This document shows, one piece after another, positions 1 to 8,184 of a stretch of DNA of 38,333 bases (within the stretch, counting starts at the first letter, position 1; each line of letters starts with the position of its first letter). The DNA is from Caballeronia arationis (lineage in GTDB: Bacteria > Pseudomonadota > Gammaproteobacteria > Burkholderiales > Burkholderiaceae), in the NCBI RefSeq assembly GCF_001544975.2, contig NZ_FCOG02000061.1, positions 1 to 38,333 of the forward strand, given 5' to 3'. The position numbers and the translations under genes are program-made. A model generated the notes under the pieces. The model saw only the letters and a program-made list of their open reading frames with translations, made no database searches and was not told the origin of the DNA.

Positions 1-1199
1 GAACACGTTCATCTGACGACGCCGTTTCAGACCAGTGAGCTGAATCTTGGACATATGGTCGATGTGCAGAGGGAGAAGCGGGGTGAAGGGGCGGAGTTGC
101 GCGCTCGGATGGGCACGTGGCGGTGCGGGGCGCCAAAGGTGTCTACATTTCCGCTGACGCCCAGCGAGCTGCCAATGGCAAGCAACTGGACATGCAGCCT
201 GCGCAGGATTTGCTTGAACAGGCGCTGCAACAGATGCAGTCGCTGGCTGAGGCGGCGAAAGCCGCGCAGGCGATCGCGGCCGACTATGGCCAGCAGAAGG
301 CGTTTCTCGACGGCACGCTGAACGAGTTGAAGAAGGCGGGAGTACTCGTCAGCGCGCCGGCCGGGGTGGGACTCATCTCGGGCGCGCATCTGCAACTGAG
401 CGCGAATCAGAATTTGATCGCGACCGCGGGCGGCAATGCGGACATCGGTGTGCTCAAACGGTTCACGGTCGCGGCTGGCGAAGCAGTGTCGCTGTTCGCG
501 CAGAAGCTTGGCATGAAGCTGTTCGCGGCCAAGGGCAAAGTGGAGATTCGCGCACAGAGCGATGAAATGGCACTCGCGGCACTCAAGGATGTAACGATCA
601 CGAGCACGGAAGGCAAGCTGATCCTGTCAGCGGCGAAGGAAGTAAGGATCGGCGTGGCAGGCTCGTACATCAAGATCAACGCTGAACGCATCGAAAACGG
701 CACGCCCGGCGACATTCTGGAAAAGTGTGCGTCGTGGGATAAGCCGGGCGCGGGCGGTCAGAGCTATCCGCTTCCGTCTCTGCCACACGGTGAGTTGCTT
801 GGGAAATACAGTCTTCGGTTTGCGACTGCCCATTCCGATGACTTGACTCAGGATATCGGATGGATTGGCAAGCCGTATCAGATCATTGACAGTGCCGGTA
901 CGGTACTGCATACCGGGAAAATCGCGAAGGACGGACGTCTTCCACGAACGATTCTGGATAAACCCGACACGCTGACACTTAGAGTCGGCTTCGATGATTG
1001 GGATTCGCATCAGATCAGTGTGTCCGACGATCCAGAGCCCCGAGATGAACGGACACAGCAATCCCCTCTGCTATCACTAAATGAAGACCCGTTTCGTCGC
1101 GCGGCCAGCGACCAACCTGCACAGTTCATAGAACCCAGCGCCTTCGCTGACATTCTTTCAGAGAACACCATCGCGCTAGCAAGTAAAGGAGAGGAGTAG
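1..1199 (+). pseudogene. vgrG: VgrG spike protein, C-terminal part, frameshifted (5' end outside window)
   Basis: VgrG forms the trimeric T6SS spike and carries effectors. The window opens inside the gene: frame 1 reads the VgrG linker NLGHMVDVQREKRGEG and then ELR, after which the matching text (DGHVAVRGAKGVYISADAQ) continues in frame 3 from about position 105. The two frames join at a GCGCGC run at 99-104. Removing two bases, or adding one, restores a continuous protein. The DUF2345-type beta-helix follows, with repeats of the VTITSTEGKLILSAAKEVRI kind, and then a Burkholderia-type C-terminal extension (PYQIIDSAGTVLHTGKIAKDG) that probably serves as an adaptor for cargo or PAAR. The stop TAG is at 1197-1199 and an SD (GGAGAGGA) for the next gene overlaps the end. 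Family assignment is firm; whether the frameshift is real or a sequencing error cannot be told from sequence alone. Confidence 0.85.
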
Positions 1200-1205
1200 A
1201 CCCTC

Positions 1206-2146
1206 ATGAACCGACCTTTCTCTCTCGCCACGGTGGTCCGATTGTTAGCGCTGATCGTTGCATGCGGCGGTATTTGTAACGGCGTACGCGCCGAGCAATA
1301 CGAAAGCGGAGTGACGCGTTGGCGGATCTCGGATGGTCAACTGATGCTGGTTGCCGGTGTGCTAACCGACGACTCGCGTCTCTACTACATGAACTACTCC
1401 TTTTACCTGCAACTCAGCAATGAAAAGGTCGTAATGATCCCTCTCGTGAAGAACAGAAGCCGGATGAACGACTATAGCCTGAATTTCAGCACCTTCAATG
1501 GTGGAGACGACATCATTACCGACGCGATGGTTGCGGTCGTTGGAAGACAAGCTTATCTCGTCACAGCTCATAAAAACGCGACGCTTGGGTACGGCCGCCC
1601 TGGGCTCGTCACGACAGAAACGTACAAGTTGTTTGAGGGCGATGAGGCGGAGTGGAAATACTATTTCGCACCGATCGCTCATGGCCAATATTCCGAGCAG
1701 AAAAACTTGTGCGACTGAATGAAAATTTCTGGGGAAAATACCCTTCGGCCGAGCAATTCGTCTCATACGCTCGATCAGACATGGGACTTGCTTCGAATAT
1801 TGGGGCGCTACAGAGCGTCGCTACAGAAGGTACTTCCGGGCAGAAGCGCGCCCGCGAACTTGCTTCGGTCCTTGCAGATCATCCTGAATACTTTTCAGTT
1901 ATTAAAGACAAGCATTCAAGTACGTATCTGTATTACCCTGGAGCGAGCCGGCTTCCTGATTCCGTGAAGTCGTCGTTGAACTTTCCAGTTGGGCAGTGCG
2001 TGTCCATGTTTCACTACGATTTTGAGGGAGGGCAATGTCACGCCGGGCAGCGCGTCCGAGTATTCAGACTTTCGTTCGTCAAATCGGTGGGAAAAGTTGG
2101 GATTCAATTAGCCCAGCTTGTCATGGAGAGCTGTGCAGTCCGCTGA
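1206..2146 (+). pseudogene. Exported protein of unknown function in the vgrG-PAAR interval, frameshifted
   Basis: I do not recognise the family. The ATG at 1206 follows a strong SD at the end of vgrG. The protein begins with a signal peptide (hydrophobic LATVVRLLALIVACGGI, likely cleavage after VRA), so it would be exported. The first frame stops at 1718 after 170 residues. The adjacent -1 frame continues without interruption from about 1703 to the stop at 2146, adding about 147 residues, including LVRLNENFWGKYPSAEQF. The shift lies at CAGAAAAACTTG: one more A in the A5 run gives a single protein of about 313 aa. The base composition is visibly more AT-rich than the tss genes, as is common for T6SS cargo. 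Its position directly behind vgrG suggests an effector-associated, immunity or accessory protein, but this is inference only. Confidence 0.6.
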
Positions 2147-2267
2147 AATAAGATTTTTGTGAGAAGAATTCAATTCATGGATGCGCAAGTAATACCGTTG
2201 TTTCGGATCGCGTCTAAGGGTTAGCGCGGCTCTCGGCTAGAAAGAGATTGCGGAAGGGTGACAAGTA

Positions 2268-2926
2268 ATGGTTTATGTCAATGTGAAACCCGTCTCGATA
2301 GTATTCATGGCACTCTTGGCGCTTGTTAATCAATTCGCAATTGCAAGCATTTTAATCGAATTTGATACACCGAACATTGTCGCCAAAGAAAAAGACGGAA
2401 AGATAAATGGATATTACGGACTGACGCTGCCGAGCGTGAACGGCATCCGGCCCCCGGTGTCGTGCAGATTTTTTTTCACTTTGACATTCCAATCAGAGCA
2501 CTCGCCGCCGCTGACAATACAGACTTTTTCAACCGATAGCAGCTACGAGAACCGTGATCGTGAAGAAGATCTGCCGGGCAAATTGGTCATCGCCGGAGAA
2601 CGTTGGACCATTCAAATGGACGAGGCTCCTGGCGGATGCTTGACCGCGGCCGGTGGAGGATTTCGGAAAGATTCTGCTATCCCTAATCTCATTGAGAGCG
2701 CACCCAAATTATCGGACTTTTAGTAATAACAAGAAAATCGAATTTCTTCGATTATGAAAACACTCGATTCATGAAAAGAAAAGGCTTTCTCGTCCGCGGT
2801 GACGTTGTAGTCGCTCTCGACAAAAGAAACGACTTTTACCTTGTGAAGTTCTTAAATGACACAGGCGGCCGGGCATCGAAAGGTTGGGTAAAGATTTCGG
2901 ATACGGTGAGCCCGTTCCCTGAGTAG
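2268..2926 (+). pseudogene. Exported SH3-like protein of unknown function, frameshifted
   Basis: The family is not named with confidence. The protein starts at ATG 2268 with a signal peptide (VSIVFMALLALVNQFAIAS). The first frame stops at TAG 2721-2723 after 151 residues (ending PKLSDF). The -1 frame takes over exactly there and runs to the stop at 2924-2926, reading VITRKSNFFDYENTRF, then GFLVRGDVVVALDKRNDFYL and finally KGWVKISDTV. That pattern (short YD motif, GD-V-V turn, GW-K near the end) resembles bacterial periplasmic SH3-like domains. Restoring one T in the T4 run at 2718-2721 gives one protein of about 219 aa. AT-rich like the preceding gene. Location between vgrG and PAAR suggests a periplasmic T6SS accessory or immunity role, unproven. 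Confidence 0.6.
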
Positions 2927-3018
2927 AAATTAAGGCGATCAGCGGCTAGGTTCCGCGATGCGCACGAACAGTTATCGCTAAGACAAGAAAACGCTCTACC
3001 CGAGATTTGAGGAAAAAA

Positions 3019-3267
3019 TTGATCGACGTAATCCGACTGGGTGACCCGACAAACCACGGCGGCGCTGTCATCAGTGCTTCGACGACGATGCGCTTCGGAG
3101 GATGCCCGGTCGTCCGCAAGGGCGACGAAGTGTCCTGCCCAAAGCACGATATCCGTCCCAATCTGATCATCGACGGCGACGAGTCCATGACTGATGGCGG
3201 TGTGCCGATTGCCCGCCATGGGTACCGCGCGGCTTGCGGCTGCCGGTTGCTTTCCACTCTGGTCTAA
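3019..3267 (+). CDS. PAAR-domain spike tip protein
   Basis: PAAR proteins cap the VgrG spike with a small metal-bound cone and often bind effectors. This 82-aa product is a bare PAAR domain: it has RLGDPTNHGG, then VISAS, GCPVVRKGDEVSCPKH and DGDESMTDGGVPIARHG, with conserved His and Cys residues (CPKH; CGC near the end) suited to metal binding. There is no C-terminal toxin extension. The start was chosen as TTG 3019 because TGAGGA at 3008-3013 lies five bases upstream; another TTG at 3007 overlaps that SD and would add four residues. The next gene begins four bases after this stop. Confidence 0.85.
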   Translation: MIDVIRLGDPTNHGGAVISASTTMRFGGCPVVRKGDEVSCPKHDIRPNLIIDGDESMTDGGVPIARHGYRAACGCRLLSTLV

Positions 3268-3271
3268 GACG

Positions 3272-4513
3272 ATGCCAGTGGAACTACCCATACTTGCATC
3301 GCGGGTTGAGTCGCCGTCGCCGCCCAAGCCCGTTATCTGGCTGGCGCTATTCGTTGCGTTCATGCTCGCCAGCGTGTCGCTGACTTTAGTGACATGGCCA
3401 AAGGGCGAGCCGACAGGTTCGGCGTGGTTCTGGGCGCGCGTGCTGGCGTTTCCCGCGCTCGCGTGGTGCGTGGCGTTTGGTCTGCGGCTGTTCTATTACG
3501 ACGACGAAACCGACAGGCTTCGAGCGGAGATGGAAGTCCTCGAAGCCGATCGAGCGCGGGCCATTGAATTCGCGCGTGAGCCTCTCGCGGTGTTGGGTTC
3601 GGCCTACGCATGCGCGTTGGGCGAGTACGGCGTGGCATCTGCCATCGCAGACGCGAAGCAGTCCGCGTTAAAGGCGAGGGCGCCTCGGCCGGGGGAGGGA
3701 GCAATTCGCCACACTGCACTGACGCTGAACGCTGACGAAGAAAACCCCTGCCGCTATCGCGCGTTGTTTCTGTCGTTACTGGGTGAGCTCGACGAAGCGT
3801 TGAGCGAATTGCCAAAAGCCGTCCCTTTCGAAGTCAGATTGCAGGTGCCCCCTGAAATGGATGGCGACGAACTGTGGGAGACATGGAAGCATTGTTGGGA
3901 GGAAACCGGCCATGCGCAGACGTCTGCATCGTTGCGGAACGTGCAACGAGGGGTGATGGCCGTCGATGAATGGCTGGATATCAAAGCCGGTCCCGCGCTG
4001 GAAAAATTGACCTTGTTCGTTGCCGCACAACTTCACGCGGATCCGCCAGAGAACAGCGCCGAAGTTGGCGTCGCGTTCTTGTGCGGTTGGGCGCCTCTAG
4101 TCGAGCGGTTGGGCCTGAAACCCGTTGCATTGCTGCATAGGCCGGTGGAGACCACTGAGCCAGAACTTCGCGACACCGTGACGACTGGTCTGCTATGGGG
4201 TGGACTATCAGCGGCCGAGCTACACCACGTATGGCAGGCCGGCCTCGCCGGGCAGGACAAGCCTTCGTTCCTGAGCGTTACCACCGAACTCGGACTTAAG
4301 CTTGGAGAACAAGAAGGCTTTTCAGGCATCCACGACATCGATATCGCCTTAGGCCAACCAGGGGAGGCAGCGGGATGGTTGGCTGTGGCTCTGGCGACGG
4401 AGCATGCATGGCAAAGCGGCAAACCCCAAATGATCGCGGTCCGTGAGAAGGCGTTCAGCGTGGCCGTCGTGCGGCCGGCCTCACGTGGCAATGAAATGGA
4501 ATTCGCGCAATGA
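3272..4513 (+). CDS. T6SS-associated two-helix membrane protein, function unknown
   Basis: No function is recognised. The start is taken as ATG 3272, just after the PAAR stop; an in-frame start further upstream would run through the PAAR coding region. The product has 413 residues with two probable membrane helices (VIWLALFVAFMLASVSLTLV near residues 17-36, and VLAFPALAWCVAFGLRLFYY near 52-75), followed by a large soluble domain of about 335 residues with no cysteine-rich or catalytic motif that I can see. Its stop overlaps the tssM start (ATGA at 4510-4513), so it is probably co-translated with TssM and may be an accessory of the membrane complex. Confidence 0.7.
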   Translation: MPVELPILASRVESPSPPKPVIWLALFVAFMLASVSLTLVTWPKGEPTGSAWFWARVLAFPALAWCVAFGLRLFYYDDETDRLRAEMEVLEADRARAIEFAREPLAVLGSAYACALGEYGVASAIADAKQSALKARAPRPGEGAIRHTALTLNADEENPCRYRALFLSLLGELDEALSELPKAVPFEVRLQVPPEMDGDELWETWKHCWEETGHAQTSASLRNVQRGVMAVDEWLDIKAGPALEKLTLFVAAQLHADPPENSAEVGVAFLCGWAPLVERLGLKPVALLHRPVETTEPELRDTVTTGLLWGGLSAAELHHVWQAGLAGQDKPSFLSVTTELGLKLGEQEGFSGIHDIDIALGQPGEAAGWLAVALATEHAWQSGKPQMIAVREKAFSVAVVRPASRGNEMEFAQ

Positions 4514-7500
4514 AGGGCATGAAGGTCAAGGGTTATTGGATCGTCGTCTGGGCTATCACGTTGTTCGCCGCGATCGTCGCGTATTTTTTTGGCTCGAACT
4601 ATGACGCTTCGCCGGTGAATCGGATCGTCGCCGTCCTTCTGTGCGGCATGACCTTGCTGTGTCTACGCGCGCCATTGACGTGGGCATGGCGGATGGTTGC
4701 AAAGCATGCACCGAACCGCGAACCGGATCGCCATCAACGCGATCCAGCGGCGCGGGAAGGGACGGAAGACGCGCGGGTCGACCTTGTCGCGCAGCGGTAT
4801 ATGGATCTCAAATCAGCCCTCCAACATGTCCATGGGTGGCGTTGGCGCTACAGGCAACCGTGGCTGCTGATATCGGGTGAAAAAGGCGTGGTCGATGCGC
4901 TGGTTCCTGGGCTGAGCGCCCGTGGGTGGCATTTCTCGTCCGAGGCGGTGCTTCTCTATGCGGAAGGGACCGGCAAGCGCGATACCGAGTGGCTAGCGCG
5001 ATTCCGCGCGGGGTGGCGTCGGCGGCCCGTCGATGCCGTGATTCAGATCGTGCGCGCGGCCGACGGTGCGCGAGCCTCGCAAGATCCAGCCATAGTCGAA
5101 CATGAGCTCGTGCAAAAATGCCGCCCGCTTGGATGGGCTGCGCCCGCGTACCTCCTCGATGTGGTCGATGTCGACGGCGTCATACCGGCTGCCAGCGAGC
5201 CCGTCGCCATTACGTGGTCGACGCGCGGTATCGATCTCGCTGAAATGCGACTATCGCTGGAAAGTGTGTCGCGACAACTCGCGGATCGGAGCGTGCAAAG
5301 GCTGGCGCCGAATATCAAGGAGCGCTGTCTCGCCCAACTCTCGCGACATGTGACGAATCGTACCGATACGCTTTCTGCACTCGTCATGCTCCTGAATAAC
5401 GGACGCGCAAGTCGAACAGTCGTGTTCGGCATCCTGTTTGCGCCGCTGTTCAGCTCGCAACACGCCGACACTGCTGCGAAGCATGAGGATTCACGCGAAC
5501 GTGCGCTTTCGACCTGGCAAACGGTTGCCGAACACAGCCGCCACGTCCGCGGCCGGCGCATCGGCTTCTCACTCTCGACCTCGGTCGCCTGGGCTGTCAC
5601 AACGCTTGCCGCCGTGTCGCTCATCGGCACGATGCTATCCGGGACGGTCAACCGTTCCGACATTCAGGCTGCTGAGAATCTCGCCCGCGGTGCAACCGCG
5701 CCGCTCGACCCCACCCAAGCCGCCCAGACCCTCGACGCCCTGCAAAAACAACTCGACACCCTTGAAACCCGCCAGTACGAAGGCGCCCCGTGGTATGCCC
5801 GTTTTGGCCTGAACCGCGATGCCGCCGTGCTCGCAGCTCTGTGGCCGTCCTACGCCGCGGCAAGCAACCGCATCCTGGTCCCGCCGATCCGCGCGAAACT
5901 CGAAGCCGACCTCCGCCGACTCAGCGCGCTGACCGACCAGGAACTCGCGAGCAGCGGCGATGCGCAGATCAAGCGCGCCTACAGCACGCTCAAGACATAC
6001 CTGATGCTCGCGAAGCCGCAACACACCGATACCACATTCCTGACACCCGCCTTGCTTGAAACGGCCGAGCCCGCTCGCCCGGAGCCGTCATCGGTGAGTC
6101 CGGGCGGCTGGCGCGACCTGACTCGTCGCCTCGTCGCGTTCCACGCGAATCACATGGCACAGCGTGGCACATCGCTCGCGACTGCCGTCGACGCGACCCT
6201 CGTCAGCACCGCGCGCCAGACGCTCATCAGCGTCATGGGCCTGCAGAACTCCACTGACGCGGTGTACGGGCAAATCCTCGACGAGAACCGCGGCAAATAC
6301 CCGCCGGTGTCGTTACAGACGCTTCTTGGCGACGCCGCCCAGGAAACCACGAGCCGCGGCCTCTTCACGACGAAGGAAATGCTGCCGGGCATCTACACGC
6401 GCGCCGCATGGGACGAACGCATCGGCCGCGCCATCGACGAGGCTGACACCCAACGCTCCGTCACCGGCGACTGGGTGCTCTCCGACACAGCAACGACCAC
6501 GACGGCCCCTTCGCTCAAACAAGCGCTTCGCGAGCGTTATTTCGCCGACTACGCGCGCCAATGGCAGCATTTCCTGAACAGCGTGCGCTGGCAGCCCGAC
6601 ACGACGCTCTCCGGCACGGTCGACCAATTGAGCCTCTATGCCGATCCGCAACGCTCACCGCTTTCGGCGCTGTTCAAGGTGATCGCGTATCAGTCGAACA
6701 CGGGCGCGGCCGGCCAGTCGCTCTCGGACACGCTCGTCTCCAAGGCGCGCGACCTCATCAAAAGCAAGGATGACCCAGTGAAAGCGCCGCCGCCACCCAA
6801 CGCCCCGCTCGCCAACGCCTTCGGCCCGCTGCTGCACCTGACCGGCAGCGACCAGTCGAAGGTCAGCACCGCACAAGACGTGAGCCTGCCGCGCTACCTC
6901 GAACGCGTCACGGCGGTGCGCCTGAAGCTCCAGCAGATCATGACGAGCACCGACCCCGACGCGATGTCGCGTACCGCCGCCCAGGCGATCCTGCAAGGCA
7001 AGACGTCGGACCTCGGAGACAGCCGCGATTACGCAAGCCGCGTCGCGGCAAGCCTCGGCGAGCAATGGGCGGGCTTGGGCGATGCGCTGTTCCAGCGACC
7101 GCTCGACCAGACCTGGGACGTCGTGCTGAAACCCGCTTCCGCGAGCCTGAACGAGACGTGGCGAATATCGGTCGTCGCTGCCTGGAACAAGTCGTTCGGC
7201 GGCCGCTATCCGTTTGCGGACTCGGACAACGACGCCTCACTGCCCGAAATGGCGCGCTTCCTGCGCGCGGACAACGGCGTGATCGCGCAGTTCGTCGCGA
7301 CGCAGCTATCAGGAATTCTGGAGCGCCAGGGTGACCAGTGGGTCGTTGCGCAAGGCGCGGGGCGCAACGCGCTGGCCGTCGATCCCGAGTTCGTCCGGGC
7401 GCTGAACCGGCTCACGCGCGTGTCGAACGTGCTGTTTCCCAACGGCGACGCAGGCGTCCGTTACGAGTTGCGCGCCATTCCGACGCCGGGCATCACCGAC

Positions 7501-8184
7501 ATGAAGTTCAAGCTGTCGGGCCGCGAGCTGCACTATTTCAACCAGAAGGAGGAATGGACGCCGTTCATCTGGCCGGGCGATGCGCTGGAAAACAGCGCGC
7601 ATGTCGAATGGCAGACGGAAAACGCAGGCGTTCGCTCGGACCTTGACTTCGCGGGTCGCTTCGGGCTGGTCCGGCTCCTCGAACGCGCAGCCGTCACGCA
7701 GCAGGATGGCGCGCGTTACGTGCTCAAGTGGATGCCAGGGGCGCAATCATCAGCTCGCGCCGAGGTCGTGCGCGCACGAGGGGAGGCGAGTGCGCCAGTG
7801 CGAACGGCGGCCCCCGCTACATCTCCGCACCAACCGCGCATCAAGGACGACTGGAGCGCGGACCCGTCGGCGACGATCGTAACCGTCGACGAAGCCAAGG
7901 CCACGCCGAGCGTCCGCACGCAGCGTGACGAGCCTTCGCTGCGCGCACCGCAAAAGCCGCTCGTGCTGCAGGTGCAGTTGCGTAGCGAATCGGGCGCCGG
8001 TCCGCTAGATGCGCTGCAACGGCGTCACTTCACGTTGCCTTCACGCATCTTCCTGAGCGGGTCCGGCGCAAAGGCTTCGCCGGGTCAAGGGACGAATCCG
8101 CCACCTTTACCCGCCGCGGTCATCGAAGCGGCGAAGCACGCCGCGATGCCATTGCCGCGCAACGCCATGCCGGAGTTCGAATGA
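4510..8184 (+). CDS. tssM: T6SS inner-membrane core protein TssM (IcmF family)
   Basis: TssM spans the inner membrane and binds TssL and the lipoprotein TssJ to form the T6SS trans-envelope complex. The 1224-aa length fits. Two N-terminal membrane segments lie at about residues 9-28 and 36-53, a cytoplasmic domain follows, and a third helix (AWAVTTLAAVSLIGTMLSG, about 360-378) leads into the long periplasmic part. The periplasmic part has the IcmF-typical YFADYARQWQHFLNSVRW segment and the C-terminal DUF1215-like beta domain (YELRAIPTPGITDMKFKLSG). The nucleotide-binding loop expected in many homologues is absent: the equivalent stretch reads WLLISGEKGVVDAL at about 118-131, without GK[ST]. 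Coupled to both neighbours by ATGA overlaps (4510 and 8181). Confidence 0.92.
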   Translation: MKGMKVKGYWIVVWAITLFAAIVAYFFGSNYDASPVNRIVAVLLCGMTLLCLRAPLTWAWRMVAKHAPNREPDRHQRDPAAREGTEDARVDLVAQRYMDLKSALQHVHGWRWRYRQPWLLISGEKGVVDALVPGLSARGWHFSSEAVLLYAEGTGKRDTEWLARFRAGWRRRPVDAVIQIVRAADGARASQDPAIVEHELVQKCRPLGWAAPAYLLDVVDVDGVIPAASEPVAITWSTRGIDLAEMRLSLESVSRQLADRSVQRLAPNIKERCLAQLSRHVTNRTDTLSALVMLLNNGRASRTVVFGILFAPLFSSQHADTAAKHEDSRERALSTWQTVAEHSRHVRGRRIGFSLSTSVAWAVTTLAAVSLIGTMLSGTVNRSDIQAAENLARGATAPLDPTQAAQTLDALQKQLDTLETRQYEGAPWYARFGLNRDAAVLAALWPSYAAASNRILVPPIRAKLEADLRRLSALTDQELASSGDAQIKRAYSTLKTYLMLAKPQHTDTTFLTPALLETAEPARPEPSSVSPGGWRDLTRRLVAFHANHMAQRGTSLATAVDATLVSTARQTLISVMGLQNSTDAVYGQILDENRGKYPPVSLQTLLGDAAQETTSRGLFTTKEMLPGIYTRAAWDERIGRAIDEADTQRSVTGDWVLSDTATTTTAPSLKQALRERYFADYARQWQHFLNSVRWQPDTTLSGTVDQLSLYADPQRSPLSALFKVIAYQSNTGAAGQSLSDTLVSKARDLIKSKDDPVKAPPPPNAPLANAFGPLLHLTGSDQSKVSTAQDVSLPRYLERVTAVRLKLQQIMTSTDPDAMSRTAAQAILQGKTSDLGDSRDYASRVAASLGEQWAGLGDALFQRPLDQTWDVVLKPASASLNETWRISVVAAWNKSFGGRYPFADSDNDASLPEMARFLRADNGVIAQFVATQLSGILERQGDQWVVAQGAGRNALAVDPEFVRALNRLTRVSNVLFPNGDAGVRYELRAIPTPGITDMKFKLSGRELHYFNQKEEWTPFIWPGDALENSAHVEWQTENAGVRSDLDFAGRFGLVRLLERAAVTQQDGARYVLKWMPGAQSSARAEVVRARGEASAPVRTAAPATSPHQPRIKDDWSADPSATIVTVDEAKATPSVRTQRDEPSLRAPQKPLVLQVQLRSESGAGPLDALQRRHFTLPSRIFLSGSGAKASPGQGTNPPPLPAAVIEAAKHAAMPLPRNAMPEFE

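Noticed and set aside
1698..2730. Programmed -1 frameshifting as an explanation for the two accessory genes
   Set aside because: The sites (G-AAA-AAC and C-TTT-TAG) are not canonical heptamers, and the vgrG and tssF shifts have no slippery site at all. A common cause (deletion or sequencing error) is simpler.
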